Assembly (NCBI RefSeq): GCF_900114785.1
Contig: NZ_FOUG01000015.1
Location: 62,001-126,000, forward strand
Source of the DNA: Variovorax sp. OV329
Lineage (GTDB): Bacteria > Pseudomonadota > Gammaproteobacteria > Burkholderiales > Burkholderiaceae_C
Direction: 5' to 3'
Length of the DNA stretch: 64,000 nt
Shown here: positions 25,095 through 33,807 of the stretch, one piece after another
Layout: the number at the start of each line of letters is the position of its first letter
Position numbering within the stretch: the stretch's first letter is position 1
Position numbers and translations under genes: made by a program
The notes under the pieces: generated by a model
Told to the model about the DNA's origin: nothing
Database searches by the model: none
The model's input: the letters and a program-made list of their open reading frames with translations, nothing else

Positions 25095-26981
25095 TCAGCT
25101 CGCCTGCTGCGCCTGGGAAGCCAGGCGCGCTGGTGCATTGGCGGCGCCGTAGCCGTCGTATTCGGCGTCGCGCTGCACCAGCTCGAAAAAGAAGCCACCA
25201 GCCAGCGGCGGCGTGTAGGCATGCAGATAGTCGCCGCCGCTCGAGCGGTCCAGCAGCACGCCGTGCGCACGCAGGCGCGCCAGCAGGCCGGGCGCCAGGT
25301 CCAGGCGCGTCGGCAAGTCGTCGTAGTAGTTGTCCGAGATCGGCACGAAAGGCAGGCCGCGCTCGCGCAGTGCCGCCACGGCGCCGAAGATGTCGGCCGT
25401 GGCCAGCGCGATGTGATGCACCGCCCCGCCCCCGCGCGCCGACACGCCGCGGGCCAGCTGCGTGCTCTGGCTGGTGGAGGCGTTGAGCACCAGGCGCACG
25501 CTGCGGTCGGCATTGGCCAGGCCGCGGCTTTGCACCAGGCCGAAGGGGTCGGCCAGCTCCAGGCTCTCGCCGGCCTCCAGGCCGAGTACCGATCGGGCGA
25601 AGAGCATCCAGGTGTGCAGCTGGTCGGGCGCCAGGCCCAATGCGACGTGGTCCACGCGGGCGAGGCCAACCCCTTGCGCGTCGGTCTTCGGGTCAGCCGG
25701 CTCGGGCACGAAGTCGGCCTTGAACAGCGCCTCGACGCCTTCCACCGTGTCGACGAAATGCATGAGGTTGCCGCCCGGCATCACGGTGGCGGGCACGCGC
25801 ATCTCGCCGGGTCCCACGGGGCTGTCGTGCCAGCGCGAGAGCAGCTGCGTCGCCCGCGCCACGGCCGACATCGGATCAGGGCTGCCGATGCCCAGGGCGC
25901 ACACGGTGCAGTCCTTGGCCAGCTCGAAGCGCTCGCGCGCGTGGGAGCCGGGCTGCGCGTTGACGATGAAGTGGATGTCGCCCTGCCGGTATAGCTTCAC
26001 GGCCTTCGAACGGTGCTGGCCGGCTTGCGAGAAGCCCATCGTGGTGAACAGCCCGTCCAGGTCGGCAGCCGCCTTCTCGTCGGCCGCGAACTCGATGAAG
26101 CGGATGCCGTCCAGCGTCGGCGCGGGCGGCGGGTCGAACAGGCCCAGCGCGGGCGACGCCTCGGGCACGCGAACGCGCATTTCGCTCTCGAGGAAGAGCA
26201 GCGAACGCATCGCGTCCACCGCGGTGCGGCGGTTGGGCGTCTCGCGGAAGATGTCGTTGAAGATCTCCAGCGAGAGGTTGCCCTGGTAGCCACTCCTGAG
26301 CACCTGCTCGAAGAAGTCGAACACCGGCAGCTCGCCCTGGCCAGGGAAGCAGCGGTGATGGCGCGCCCACTGCAGCACGTCCATGGCCAGCAGCGGTGCG
26401 TCGGCCATCTGCACGAAGAAGATACGGTCGCCGGGCAGCTGCGCGATGCCCGCGAAGTCGTCGCGCAGCGAGAGCGTGTGGAAGCTGTCCAGGATCAGGC
26501 CCAGGGCCGGATGGCCGGCGCGCTGCACGATGTCCCAGGCCTGGCTCCAGCGGGAGGTGACGCGGCCCCAGGCCAGCGCCTCGAAACCCACCCGCAGGCC
26601 ACGGCGGGCGGCGCGCTCGGCCAGCTCGCGCAGCTGCGCGGCGGCAAGTTCGGCGTCGTCGATGACCAAGGGCGAGGTGCTGGAGCAAACCAGCAGCAGC
26701 TCGGCGCCCATTTCCTGCATCAGGTCGAACTTGCGCTCCGCACGCTCCAGGTTGCGCTGGAACTGCGCGGGGGGCATGGCTTCGAAGTCGCGCAGGGGCT
26801 GGAACAGGTCCAGCGTCAGCCCGAGGTCGCTCCCGATCTGGCGCAGTTCCTTGGCGGAGCCCTGGAACTGGATGAAGTCCGGCTCGAAAAGCTCATAGCC
26901 CTCGAAGCCGGCAGCCGCGATGGCTTCCAGCTTTTGACGGAGGGTTCCGCTGAGGGACACGGTGGCGATGGATCGGCGCAT
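25095..26981 (-). CDS. quiC: QuiC-like 3-dehydroshikimate dehydratase fused to a 4-hydroxyphenylpyruvate-dioxygenase-like domain
   Basis: Bifunctional-looking protein of 628 residues. The N-terminal half (about 1-280) is a TIM-barrel of the sugar-phosphate isomerase/AP-endonuclease-2 class, the fold of QuiC dehydratases that make protocatechuate from 3-dehydroshikimate. Its metal-site carboxylates and histidines lie in VGFEALAWG, GLILDSFHTL and the SLEIFNDIF end. The C-terminal half is a duplicated VOC/HPPD-like domain with ligands in VDHVALGL, VHHIALATAD and FFELVQRD. This fused architecture is known for Pseudomonas QuiC-type enzymes. ATG 26981 has no ribosome-binding site but a -10 motif 6 nt upstream. 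The MHS transporter gene follows. Confidence 0.85.
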   Translation of the reverse strand: MRRSIATVSLSGTLRQKLEAIAAAGFEGYELFEPDFIQFQGSAKELRQIGSDLGLTLDLFQPLRDFEAMPPAQFQRNLERAERKFDLMQEMGAELLLVCSSTSPLVIDDAELAAAQLRELAERAARRGLRVGFEALAWGRVTSRWSQAWDIVQRAGHPALGLILDSFHTLSLRDDFAGIAQLPGDRIFFVQMADAPLLAMDVLQWARHHRCFPGQGELPVFDFFEQVLRSGYQGNLSLEIFNDIFRETPNRRTAVDAMRSLLFLESEMRVRVPEASPALGLFDPPPAPTLDGIRFIEFAADEKAAADLDGLFTTMGFSQAGQHRSKAVKLYRQGDIHFIVNAQPGSHARERFELAKDCTVCALGIGSPDPMSAVARATQLLSRWHDSPVGPGEMRVPATVMPGGNLMHFVDTVEGVEALFKADFVPEPADPKTDAQGVGLARVDHVALGLAPDQLHTWMLFARSVLGLEAGESLELADPFGLVQSRGLANADRSVRLVLNASTSQSTQLARGVSARGGGAVHHIALATADIFGAVAALRERGLPFVPISDNYYDDLPTRLDLAPGLLARLRAHGVLLDRSSGGDYLHAYTPPLAGGFFFELVQRDAEYDGYGAANAPARLASQAQQAS

Positions 26982-26993
26982 GGAGGCACTGTA
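26979..26993 (-). promoter_or_regulatory. Predicted leaderless promoter of quiC (TACAGT, 6 nt, ATG)
   Basis: On the minus strand TACAGT (26993-26988) is followed by exactly 6 nt (GCCTCC) and the ATG. There is no Shine-Dalgarno. The hexamer matches the -10 consensus at 4 of 6 positions. The geometry is identical to selO, map, def, the ICMT-like gene and the PLD gene. Confidence 0.45.
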
Positions 26994-27161
26994 GGTGGGC
27001 ACCACCCTGCCCCACAACGGCGCTGGACCATGGAGCGTTCGATTATCGATCGCGAGAGATCGCCATGCGCGCGCATCAGGGGCTTGTCCCTACTCATGTT
27101 GCTGCCGCCGCAGCACTGCCACCAACCGTTCAAGAACGGCGATCGAACGCGCCCTTGCGTG

Positions 27162-28535
27162 TCAGCGACCGCGCAGGAGCGGGTTCAGCGGCCCCAGATG
27201 GCGTCCTCGCGCACCGCGGGTCGCGTGGCCGCCGGATTGCGCCTGCCAATGCAGATGCGCCTGACCCAGGGCCTGAGCGCATTCCTCGCCTCGCCACCGC
27301 TCGACATCGCCCGGCCCGGCGCGATAAAGCTGGCGACCCAGCCGCTCCACCTGCGCAGCCAGCTCGCCGTCGCCCAGTTGCGCCGCCCAAGCCTGCGGCG
27401 TGGCCTGGACATGCGCCCGGCACCAGTCCAGCAGGGCCGTGTGCGCGGCGCGCGCATCGCCGGCGCGGCAGGCTACCAGCAGGTGCTCGAACATGGCATC
27501 GTCGGATCGGGCGTGCGCCGCCTGCGCCTCGGCCCGCCGCTGCCGCCAGCGCGGCAGGCGCGAGCGCACCCACCACCCCGTGGCCAGCAGAAGCGCCACG
27601 CCCGCCACCGCGAGAGCGATCCACGACCAGTGCACAGGCTTGCGAGCGGGCGAGGAGGACGCACCTGCCGGCAACGCCGGCGCGATCCGATCACCCAGAT
27701 GCGCACTTGCCTTGACCTGCACCATGACGGCAGGCGCCTGGGCGGTGGCAGGCTTTTGCGTTTGCGGGTCCAGCCACTGCAGCTCGACGGCAGGCAAGGT
27801 GTAGCTGCCCGACTTCTCGAACACATAGGTCACCCGCTCCAGCCGCTGCCCGCCGGCAAAGCCGCCGTCGCGCCCGTCGCCGTTGCTCAGCACCGGATCG
27901 GCCTGGAACATCTGCACGCCCGAAGGCGCTTCGAATTTCGGCGGGGGGATCAGCATGGCCGGCGTGTTCGCGGCCTGGATCTGCACGGTGCGTACCAGCG
28001 CATCGCCGGCCGACAGCTGGCTCGCATCCCGGTCCAGGCTCTGCTGGATCAGAAGGCGCGTGGCCGGCATCAACGCCGCGCCTGCCGCCGCCGCTGCCGT
28101 CGTGCCGGCCGGGAGCTGCACGCCGATGCGCGTGGACGGCAGCGTCAGGTTCGCCTGCTGCGGCTTGCCGTCATCGCCCTGGTAGCTGAAGTCGATCCTC
28201 ACCGGCGGCAGCTCGAAATCGCCGGCCTGCTGCGCGGTAAACACGTAGGTCTTCTGGATGCTGGCCAGGGTCTGTCCGTCCACCGTGTCCACGCCGTGGA
28301 TGCTGCGGTCGTCGGGCATGGTGACGATGGCGCCCTGCAGCACCAGGTCGGGAAAGGGTGGTGCAGAGAGAAAGTAGTTGGGCGCAACGACGGTCACCTC
28401 GACCGGCACCTGCTGGCCGACCAGCACCGGCTGCTTTCCCTGCACCTGCACACGCACGCCGGGCCCTTGGGCTGCATGCGCCACACCCCCTGTCAGCAGC
28501 GCGGCCAGCGCCATCCAGCGACACCATGCGCGCAT
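27162..28535 (-). CDS. batD: BatD-like protein (oxygen-tolerance/Bat family)
   Basis: Exported membrane-anchored protein of 457 residues. A signal peptide (MRAWCRWMALAALLTGGVAHA) is followed by beta-sandwich segments with the BatD hallmarks VLVGQQVPVEVTVVAPNYF and YTLPAVELQWLDPQTQ. A single C-terminal transmembrane helix (about 330-350, WSWIALAVAGVALLLATGWW) and a cytosolic helical tail follow. It is the last gene of the MoxR/Bat run; its ATG overlaps the BatB/C stop as TGATG. Bat proteins were first linked to aerotolerance in Bacteroides. The molecular role is not established. Confidence 0.82.
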   Translation of the reverse strand: MRAWCRWMALAALLTGGVAHAAQGPGVRVQVQGKQPVLVGQQVPVEVTVVAPNYFLSAPPFPDLVLQGAIVTMPDDRSIHGVDTVDGQTLASIQKTYVFTAQQAGDFELPPVRIDFSYQGDDGKPQQANLTLPSTRIGVQLPAGTTAAAAAGAALMPATRLLIQQSLDRDASQLSAGDALVRTVQIQAANTPAMLIPPPKFEAPSGVQMFQADPVLSNGDGRDGGFAGGQRLERVTYVFEKSGSYTLPAVELQWLDPQTQKPATAQAPAVMVQVKASAHLGDRIAPALPAGASSSPARKPVHWSWIALAVAGVALLLATGWWVRSRLPRWRQRRAEAQAAHARSDDAMFEHLLVACRAGDARAAHTALLDWCRAHVQATPQAWAAQLGDGELAAQVERLGRQLYRAGPGDVERWRGEECAQALGQAHLHWQAQSGGHATRGARGRHLGPLNPLLRGR

Positions 28536-30217
28536 CACGGCTTCGCTCCTGCGGCCGATGGCGCCGAGGATGCACCCGGCGCCGGCTGCTGGGCCTGAAG
28601 CATGAACTTGCGCGCCAGCAATTCGGTGGGCGAGGTCTGGATGTTGCGCATCCAGGTCTCGGCATTCTGCGCGGCCAGCACCTGCTCCTCCTTGCCGCCC
28701 TTGGGGAGCTTGCGCTTGTCGAACTGCAACTTGTCGGGCTTGAGGTCGGGCGCTTCCTCGCCTTCGTCCTTGTCCTGCTGCGCGAGCATGGCCTGCACCA
28801 GGGCCAGGTTGGCCTTGGCCTCCTTCCAGTCCGGCCTGCGCTCCAGTGCCAGCGTGTACATCTGCGCGGCATCCGGAAAGCGGCGCTGCCAAGCGAGCGC
28901 GTTCCCCTGATTGAAATCGCTTTCGGGCGAATCGACCTGCGCGAAGGCCTGCTGCGCAGCTTCGTAGCGCCCAAGGCGGTAGAGGGCCATGCCGCGCCAC
29001 GTCGGATCCTGGAACTGCGCGGCGGCTGCTTCGAAATCGCCGCTTTCGAAGGCGCGGCGGCCCTGCTGATCAGGTGTGAGCCAGAGGTCGATGAAGCGCC
29101 ACTGACGCGCCGGCGTTGGCGCATCGGCGGCAGCAGCCGGCTCGTCGGCCGTGCGGGGCACAAGTTGCGCCACCCCGTCGCGCGGCATGCCGGCACCGGC
29201 GACGAACACCGCCACCAGCCAGGCACCGACCCAGCGCACCGTCCATCCCTTGCGGAACCACAGGGCCGACAGCAGCGCGATGGGAATCAGCAGCCACCAG
29301 CCAGCCTCTTTCCAGCGTGCATCGGATTCGGATTCCTTCTGCGCCAGGTGCGACTGCACGCGGTGCTGCACCCATTGCACGTCCTCGTCGCTGTCGGGCG
29401 TGACGGTGGCCACGGGCACGTCGGCCTCGCGGCCCAGGCGCTTGAGCGCGTCCACGTCCAGGCGGGCGAAGCGCGGCCGTCCGGCCTCTGGCGCCCCACC
29501 CTCCTGCGCCTTGATCGGCCCGCCCTGCGCGGTGCCGAAGCCCAGCACCACCGGCAGGCTGCGGCCGCTGTCCACCTGCGCCTTGAAGGCCTCGGTGGCG
29601 CCGGGCTCCACACCGTCGGTGAAGAAGACGATGGTGCCGGGCGTGTCTTCCTTGGCCATGTCGGCGTCGATGGTGCGCAGCGCAAGGACCGTGTTCCGGC
29701 CGGGCCTGGGCATGATGCCGGTCTGCAGCGCGTCGACGAAGGTCTGGATGAGCCGCGCGTCGTCGGTGAGCGGCAGCACCAGGTGCGTGCTGCCGGCGTA
29801 GGCATAGATGGCGGTGCGCGCGCCCTGCCGCAAGGCCAGCAGCGCCTTCACCTTGAGCTTGGCACGCTCCAGCCGCGTGGGGCTGAGGTCGCTCGCATCC
29901 ATGGTCGGCGAGAGATCGATGGCGATGGCCAGCGGCGCCTTCTCCTCCAGGAAAGGCGGTCGCTCGCGCTCCCAGGCCGGGCCCGCCATGGCCAGGGCGC
30001 CCAGGGCCATCAGCGCCGAGGTGAGGTGCACCGGCCGCAGCCGCCAGCCGCTGCGCCGCTCCACCACCAGCGCATCGAGCAGGTGCGGTGCGATGCTGCG
30101 CCCCCAGCGCTTGCGCACGTCGTCGCGCCGGCCGATGGCCCACAGCAGCAGCGCGGCCGGCAGCAGGGCCAGCAGCCACCAGGGCCGCAGGAAGTGGAAC
30201 TGCGCCAGCGTGTCCAT
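28535..30217 (-). CDS. BatB/BatC fusion: VWA domain plus TPR membrane protein
   Basis: A 560-residue protein combining two Bat components. Two N-terminal transmembrane helices flank a cytosolic basic loop. A von Willebrand A domain (about 90-300) carries the metal-site motif DLSPTMDAS, where Thr replaces the last Ser of the usual DxSxS. A further helix pair (about 305-345) is followed by TPR-like repeats (about 385-470, GDFEAAAAQFQDPTWRGMAL and YEAAQQAFAQ). The tail is acidic then Pro/Ala-rich. Separate batB and batC genes are usual elsewhere, so this is a fusion. It overlaps BatA by one base (TGATG). Confidence 0.83.
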   Translation of the reverse strand: MDTLAQFHFLRPWWLLALLPAALLLWAIGRRDDVRKRWGRSIAPHLLDALVVERRSGWRLRPVHLTSALMALGALAMAGPAWERERPPFLEEKAPLAIAIDLSPTMDASDLSPTRLERAKLKVKALLALRQGARTAIYAYAGSTHLVLPLTDDARLIQTFVDALQTGIMPRPGRNTVLALRTIDADMAKEDTPGTIVFFTDGVEPGATEAFKAQVDSGRSLPVVLGFGTAQGGPIKAQEGGAPEAGRPRFARLDVDALKRLGREADVPVATVTPDSDEDVQWVQHRVQSHLAQKESESDARWKEAGWWLLIPIALLSALWFRKGWTVRWVGAWLVAVFVAGAGMPRDGVAQLVPRTADEPAAAADAPTPARQWRFIDLWLTPDQQGRRAFESGDFEAAAAQFQDPTWRGMALYRLGRYEAAQQAFAQVDSPESDFNQGNALAWQRRFPDAAQMYTLALERRPDWKEAKANLALVQAMLAQQDKDEGEEAPDLKPDKLQFDKRKLPKGGKEEQVLAAQNAETWMRNIQTSPTELLARKFMLQAQQPAPGASSAPSAAGAKP

Positions 30218-31257
30218 CAGGCCGTGCCTCCGGCCGCCTTGCGCGCCTGCGCATCGGCTTCATCCGAGCGCGACGCCGAGGCCCGGCGCGCCATGGCCAG
30301 CGAAGCCATCAGCAACTGGTAGGCGATGACGATGAGCACTGCCGCGCCCAGCGGCCACATGAAGAGCTCGCGCCGCGGGCGCCAGGACAGGGTCTTCTGG
30401 TTCTGCGGCGTGATGCGGTCCAGCGTGGCGTATATCTGCTCCAGCTCGCCCTGGTTGCCTGCGAAGAAGAAGCGCCCGCCGGTGGTCGCGGCCAGCGAGC
30501 GCAGCAGGTCCAAGTCCACCTTTTCCTCGCCGGTCGCGCCGGGGTCGCCGATGCCCACGGTGTGCACCGTCACGCCGCGCTCCTTGGCGATGCCGGCGGC
30601 GCGCGGCGGCGGCATCTTGCTGGCGGTGTCGTTGCCGTCGGTCAGCAGGATCATCACCTTCTGCGGCGCTTCGCTGTGCTCGAACATCTTGATGCCCAGC
30701 CCGATGGCGTCGCCCATCGCCGTGCTCGGGCCGGCCATGCCGGGCAGCATCTCGCCGATCATGGCCTGCACCAGCGGGTGGTCCATGGTGAAGGGCACCT
30801 GCGGATATGGCGCGTCCCCGAATACCACCAGCCCGATGCGGTCGCCCGTGCGCCGGCCGACGAAGTCGCGCACCACCTGGCGCACCGCGTCCACGCGGGC
30901 GATGACGGTGCCGTCCGGGCGCTTGTAGTCGCGCGTGTCCATGGATTGCGAGAGGTCCAGAGCCAGCAGCAGGTCGCGTGCCGGCTGGATCTTCTCGATG
31001 GGCGGCTCCACGAACTGCGGCCGCGCCAGCGCCAGCACCACCAGCGCCCAGGCGATGGGCGCCAGCACCTTCTGCAGCCAGTGGCTGCGCGGCACTACCG
31101 CGCCGGGGGCCGGCTTCAGTCCTGCGGCGCTGGCCACCTCGCCAAAGAAAGGCAGGCGCACCGAGGCGCTCTCCTCCCGGTACGGCGGCATGAGCCACCA
31201 CACGAGCACGGGCAGCGGCAGCAGGGCCAGCAGCCAGGGGTATTCAAGTTGATACAT
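30217..31257 (-). CDS. batA: BatA-like VWA-domain membrane protein
   Basis: Membrane protein of 346 residues with the Bat N-terminus (MYQLEYPWLLALLPLPVLVWWLMPPYR). A second helix near 60-75, a VWA domain (about 85-285) with an intact MIDAS motif DLSQSMD and the later TDGNDT, and a C-terminal helix (about 305-325) follow. In Bat systems the VWA domain is thought to face the periplasm and act with the MoxR ATPase and BatB-D. Its start overlaps the end of the DUF4381 gene by 14 nt and its stop overlaps batB/C, so the complex is translated as a tightly linked series. Confidence 0.87.
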   Translation of the reverse strand: MYQLEYPWLLALLPLPVLVWWLMPPYREESASVRLPFFGEVASAAGLKPAPGAVVPRSHWLQKVLAPIAWALVVLALARPQFVEPPIEKIQPARDLLLALDLSQSMDTRDYKRPDGTVIARVDAVRQVVRDFVGRRTGDRIGLVVFGDAPYPQVPFTMDHPLVQAMIGEMLPGMAGPSTAMGDAIGLGIKMFEHSEAPQKVMILLTDGNDTASKMPPPRAAGIAKERGVTVHTVGIGDPGATGEEKVDLDLLRSLAATTGGRFFFAGNQGELEQIYATLDRITPQNQKTLSWRPRRELFMWPLGAAVLIVIAYQLLMASLAMARRASASRSDEADAQARKAAGGTA

Positions 31258-31750
31258 GGCCCTGGATCCATTGGCGCGAGGCCTCGATGAGCACCTGCAC
31301 GTCGTGCGGCGAGATGCGCGCGAGCGCCTGCGCGTCGTGGTACTGGATCTCGCGCACCAGCGGCGCCAGTGCCTGCGCGCCGTGCTGCGCATGGCCCGCG
31401 TTGCGCACCAGGAACTGCGCCCACTCCGCCCCGCTGCTGCCCGCCACGTGCTCGCGCGGCCAGGCGGCGAGCGCACAGCGCTTGATGAGCGCCGGCAATG
31501 CGGTCAGCACCGCGGGCCCCGTGTCGGGCTCGGCCTGCCAGCGCATCTCCAGTGCGCGAAGCTCCGCGAGCGCATCGCGCCTGTACCGGTTGCGGAACCA
31601 CCAGCGGATGCCGCGCCAAGCCAGCCACAAGGCGACCAGCACCAGCAGCGCGCCCAGCACCTCCCAGCCCACGGTCTGCGGCCGCCACGACACCGGCGCG
31701 GGCTGCACCACGTCGGCCAGCTGCGTGAGCGAAGGCCGCGCATCGCTCAC
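31244..31750 (-). CDS. DUF4381-family membrane protein of the MoxR/Bat cluster
   Basis: Protein of 168 residues with one central transmembrane helix (about 30-48, WEVLGALLVLVALWLAWRGI) followed by a basic segment and a helical cytosolic domain (EMRWQAEPDTGPAVLTALPA onward). The start is GTG 31750, overlapping the DUF58 stop as GTGA. No ATG is available in frame before the conserved region. DUF4381 proteins are found between DUF58 and BatA genes in many MoxR clusters. Their function is unknown, and a scaffold role in the membrane complex is the usual guess. Confidence 0.8.
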   Translation of the reverse strand: MSDARPSLTQLADVVQPAPVSWRPQTVGWEVLGALLVLVALWLAWRGIRWWFRNRYRRDALAELRALEMRWQAEPDTGPAVLTALPALIKRCALAAWPREHVAGSSGAEWAQFLVRNAGHAQHGAQALAPLVREIQYHDAQALARISPHDVQVLIEASRQWIQGHVST

Positions 31751-32805
31751 CGCACCCTCCCGCGCCGCGCCTGCGGGTTGTCCTGGCCCAGCAGGCGGCG
31801 CAGTTGCGGGGCCGTCTCCTCGGCCGCCGACAGGGGCAGCACCGGCACGCCGATGAGATGGCGCCACTCGAAGAGCTCGCGGCTGCGCGCGTCGACGAAG
31901 CTGGCGATGCCCTTCCGCACCGCATCGCGGCCCAGGCCCAGTTCCACCTGCAGTTCGCCGTCGCTCACCACCAGCTCGCCCGAAGGTGGCAGCTCGCTCA
32001 TGAAAGGGTCGTGCACGATCACCGCCAGCAGGTCGTTGCGCGCGGCGATGCGGGTGAGCAGGTCGCGCGTCAGTGCGTCATGCCCGTCGAAGTCGCTCAC
32101 CACCACCACCAGGTGGTCGTGATGCGCCAGGCGCGCCGCCTGCTGCAGGGCCTGGTTGAGCTGGCTCGCACCCCGGCCCGCCGGTGCGTCGGCGCGCAGC
32201 CGCTGGTTGCGCCGCGCGATCTCGCCCAGCAGCTGCAGCACGGCATCGCGGCTGCGCTGCGGTCGCAGCTGCGTGAGGTTCTCGTCGCCGAACACCACGC
32301 CGCCCACGCGGTCGCCGTCCATCAGCACGCGCCAGGCCACCAGCGCAGCCGCCTCCGCGGCGCTCACCGACTTCATCGCGCGGCGGGTGCCGAAGAACAT
32401 GTTCATGCGCTGGTCCACCAGCAGCAGCACCGGGCGGTCCTTCTCCTCGGAATAGACGCGCACATGCGGCACGCCGCTGCGGGCGGTGACGCGCCAATCC
32501 ATGCTGCGGATGTCGTCGCCGGGCAGGTAGGGCCGCAGCTCCTCGAAGTCCAGCCCGCGCCCTCGCACGCGCGAGGCATGGCGGCCGGCCAGCACGCTGT
32601 GCACCGGCTGGCGCGGCATGAAGTGGAACTCGCGCGCCGCCATCTCCAGGCTCGCGAGGCCGGCGGTGTTCACGTGCACGCCGCTGACGACCTGCGCGTC
32701 CTCGCCGGCGTGCAGGGCCGAATGCGCCGCGTCCGCGGCACGCTCCGGCACGGCCCGGCCTGCGCGCGCCAGGCCGGCCAGGTGCAGACGCTTGCCGTCG
32801 AACAT
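31747..32805 (-). CDS. DUF58-domain protein of the MoxR/Bat cluster
   Basis: Cytosolic protein of 352 residues, the standard partner of MoxR ATPases. The DUF58 signature RGLDFEELRPYLPGDDIRSM followed by DWRVTARSG is at about residues 83-112, with a VWA-like fold after it (VRVYSEEKDRPVLLLVDQR, VVVVSDFDGHDAL). ATG 32805 is preceded by AGGG; a GTG two codons upstream is the alternative. It lies 24 nt after moxR and overlaps the DUF4381 start. DUF58 proteins are thought to bind clients or connect the ATPase to the membrane VWA subunits. Confidence 0.86.
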   Translation of the reverse strand: MFDGKRLHLAGLARAGRAVPERAADAAHSALHAGEDAQVVSGVHVNTAGLASLEMAAREFHFMPRQPVHSVLAGRHASRVRGRGLDFEELRPYLPGDDIRSMDWRVTARSGVPHVRVYSEEKDRPVLLLVDQRMNMFFGTRRAMKSVSAAEAAALVAWRVLMDGDRVGGVVFGDENLTQLRPQRSRDAVLQLLGEIARRNQRLRADAPAGRGASQLNQALQQAARLAHHDHLVVVVSDFDGHDALTRDLLTRIAARNDLLAVIVHDPFMSELPPSGELVVSDGELQVELGLGRDAVRKGIASFVDARSRELFEWRHLIGVPVLPLSAAEETAPQLRRLLGQDNPQARRGRVR

Positions 32806-32829
32806 GCGCACCCTGCCCTTCGGCCGTGC

Positions 32830-33807
32830 TCAGGCCACCGCCACCTTCTGCACCAGCCGGTCGATGGCGGCATCGGCCGTGATGCGCGCGGCATGCGCCT
32901 CGTACGACAGGATCAGCCGGTGGCGGAACACTTCATGCACCACCGACTGCACGTCCTCGGGCACCACGTAGTCGCGGCCCTGCAGCCACGCGAAGGCGCG
33001 CGCCACCTTGTCCAGGCCGATGGAGCCGCGCGGGCTCACGCCCACCTGGATCCACTGGCCCAGTTCCGCATCGATGGGCGCGGGCTCGCGCGTGGCCTGC
33101 ACCAGCGCGACGATGTACTGCTCCACGGCCGTGCTTACCTGCACCGCATGGATCTCGGAGCGGGCAGCGAAGATGCTGTCCTGCCCCAGGCGCTCGGTGC
33201 CGGACACGCCGGCTGCCTGCGGCGTGGACGCTTCCTCGGAACGCGCAAGGCGCACGATCTCGGCTTCCGCACCGCCCTCGGGGTAGCCCACGCTCAGGTG
33301 CATCAGGAAACGGTCCATCTGCGCCTCGGGCAGCGGATAGGTGCCTTCCTGCTCGATGGGGTTCTGCGTGGCCATCACCAGGAACAGCGGCGGCAGCGGA
33401 TGCGTCTTGCCGCCCACGGTGATCTGCCGCTCCTCCATGGCTTCGAGCAGCGCCGCCTGCACCTTGGCGGGCGAGCGGTTCACTTCGTCGGCCAGCACCA
33501 GGTTGGCGAAGAGCGGCCCCTCCTGGAAACGGAACTCGCCCTTGCCGCCCTCGCTGAAGTAGATTTCCGAGCCGGTGATGTCCGCAGGCAGCAGGTCGGG
33601 CGTGAACTGCACGCGCGAGAAGCGGGCCTCCAGGTGCTTTGCCAGGCTCTTGATGGCGCGCGTCTTCGCCAGGCCAGGAAGGCCCTCGACCAGCAGGTGG
33701 CCGTCCGCCAACAGGCCCAGGAGCAGTCGCTCGATCATGCGTTCCTGGCCGATCACCGAAGTCATCATGGCCGCCTTCAGGGCTTGAACGTCCGACAGGG
33801 CACTCAT
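32830..33807 (-). CDS. moxR: MoxR-type AAA+ ATPase
   Basis: AAA+ chaperone of the MoxR subfamily, 325 residues. The Walker A-like motif GLPGLAKTRAIKSL is at about residues 38-51. Here the final GK(S/T) is AKT with Ala instead of Gly, as in many MoxR proteins. Walker B LVLADEVNRSPAKVQAALLEAMEE, sensor 1 VMATQNPIEQEGTYPLPEAQMDRF and the sensor 2 region SPRGSIGLDKVARAFA follow. MoxR ATPases help to assemble or metallate specific enzymes. The ATG overlaps the stop of the upstream spermidine-synthase-like gene (ATGA), which is unusual for this module. Confidence 0.93.
   Translation of the reverse strand: MSALSDVQALKAAMMTSVIGQERMIERLLLGLLADGHLLVEGLPGLAKTRAIKSLAKHLEARFSRVQFTPDLLPADITGSEIYFSEGGKGEFRFQEGPLFANLVLADEVNRSPAKVQAALLEAMEERQITVGGKTHPLPPLFLVMATQNPIEQEGTYPLPEAQMDRFLMHLSVGYPEGGAEAEIVRLARSEEASTPQAAGVSGTERLGQDSIFAARSEIHAVQVSTAVEQYIVALVQATREPAPIDAELGQWIQVGVSPRGSIGLDKVARAFAWLQGRDYVVPEDVQSVVHEVFRHRLILSYEAHAARITADAAIDRLVQKVAVA

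Noticed and set aside
27162-29000. Minus-strand frame considered as an N-terminally extended BatD
   Set aside because: The upstream 155 codons overlap BatB/C in another frame. The Met at 28535 starts a signal peptide and overlaps the BatB/C stop.
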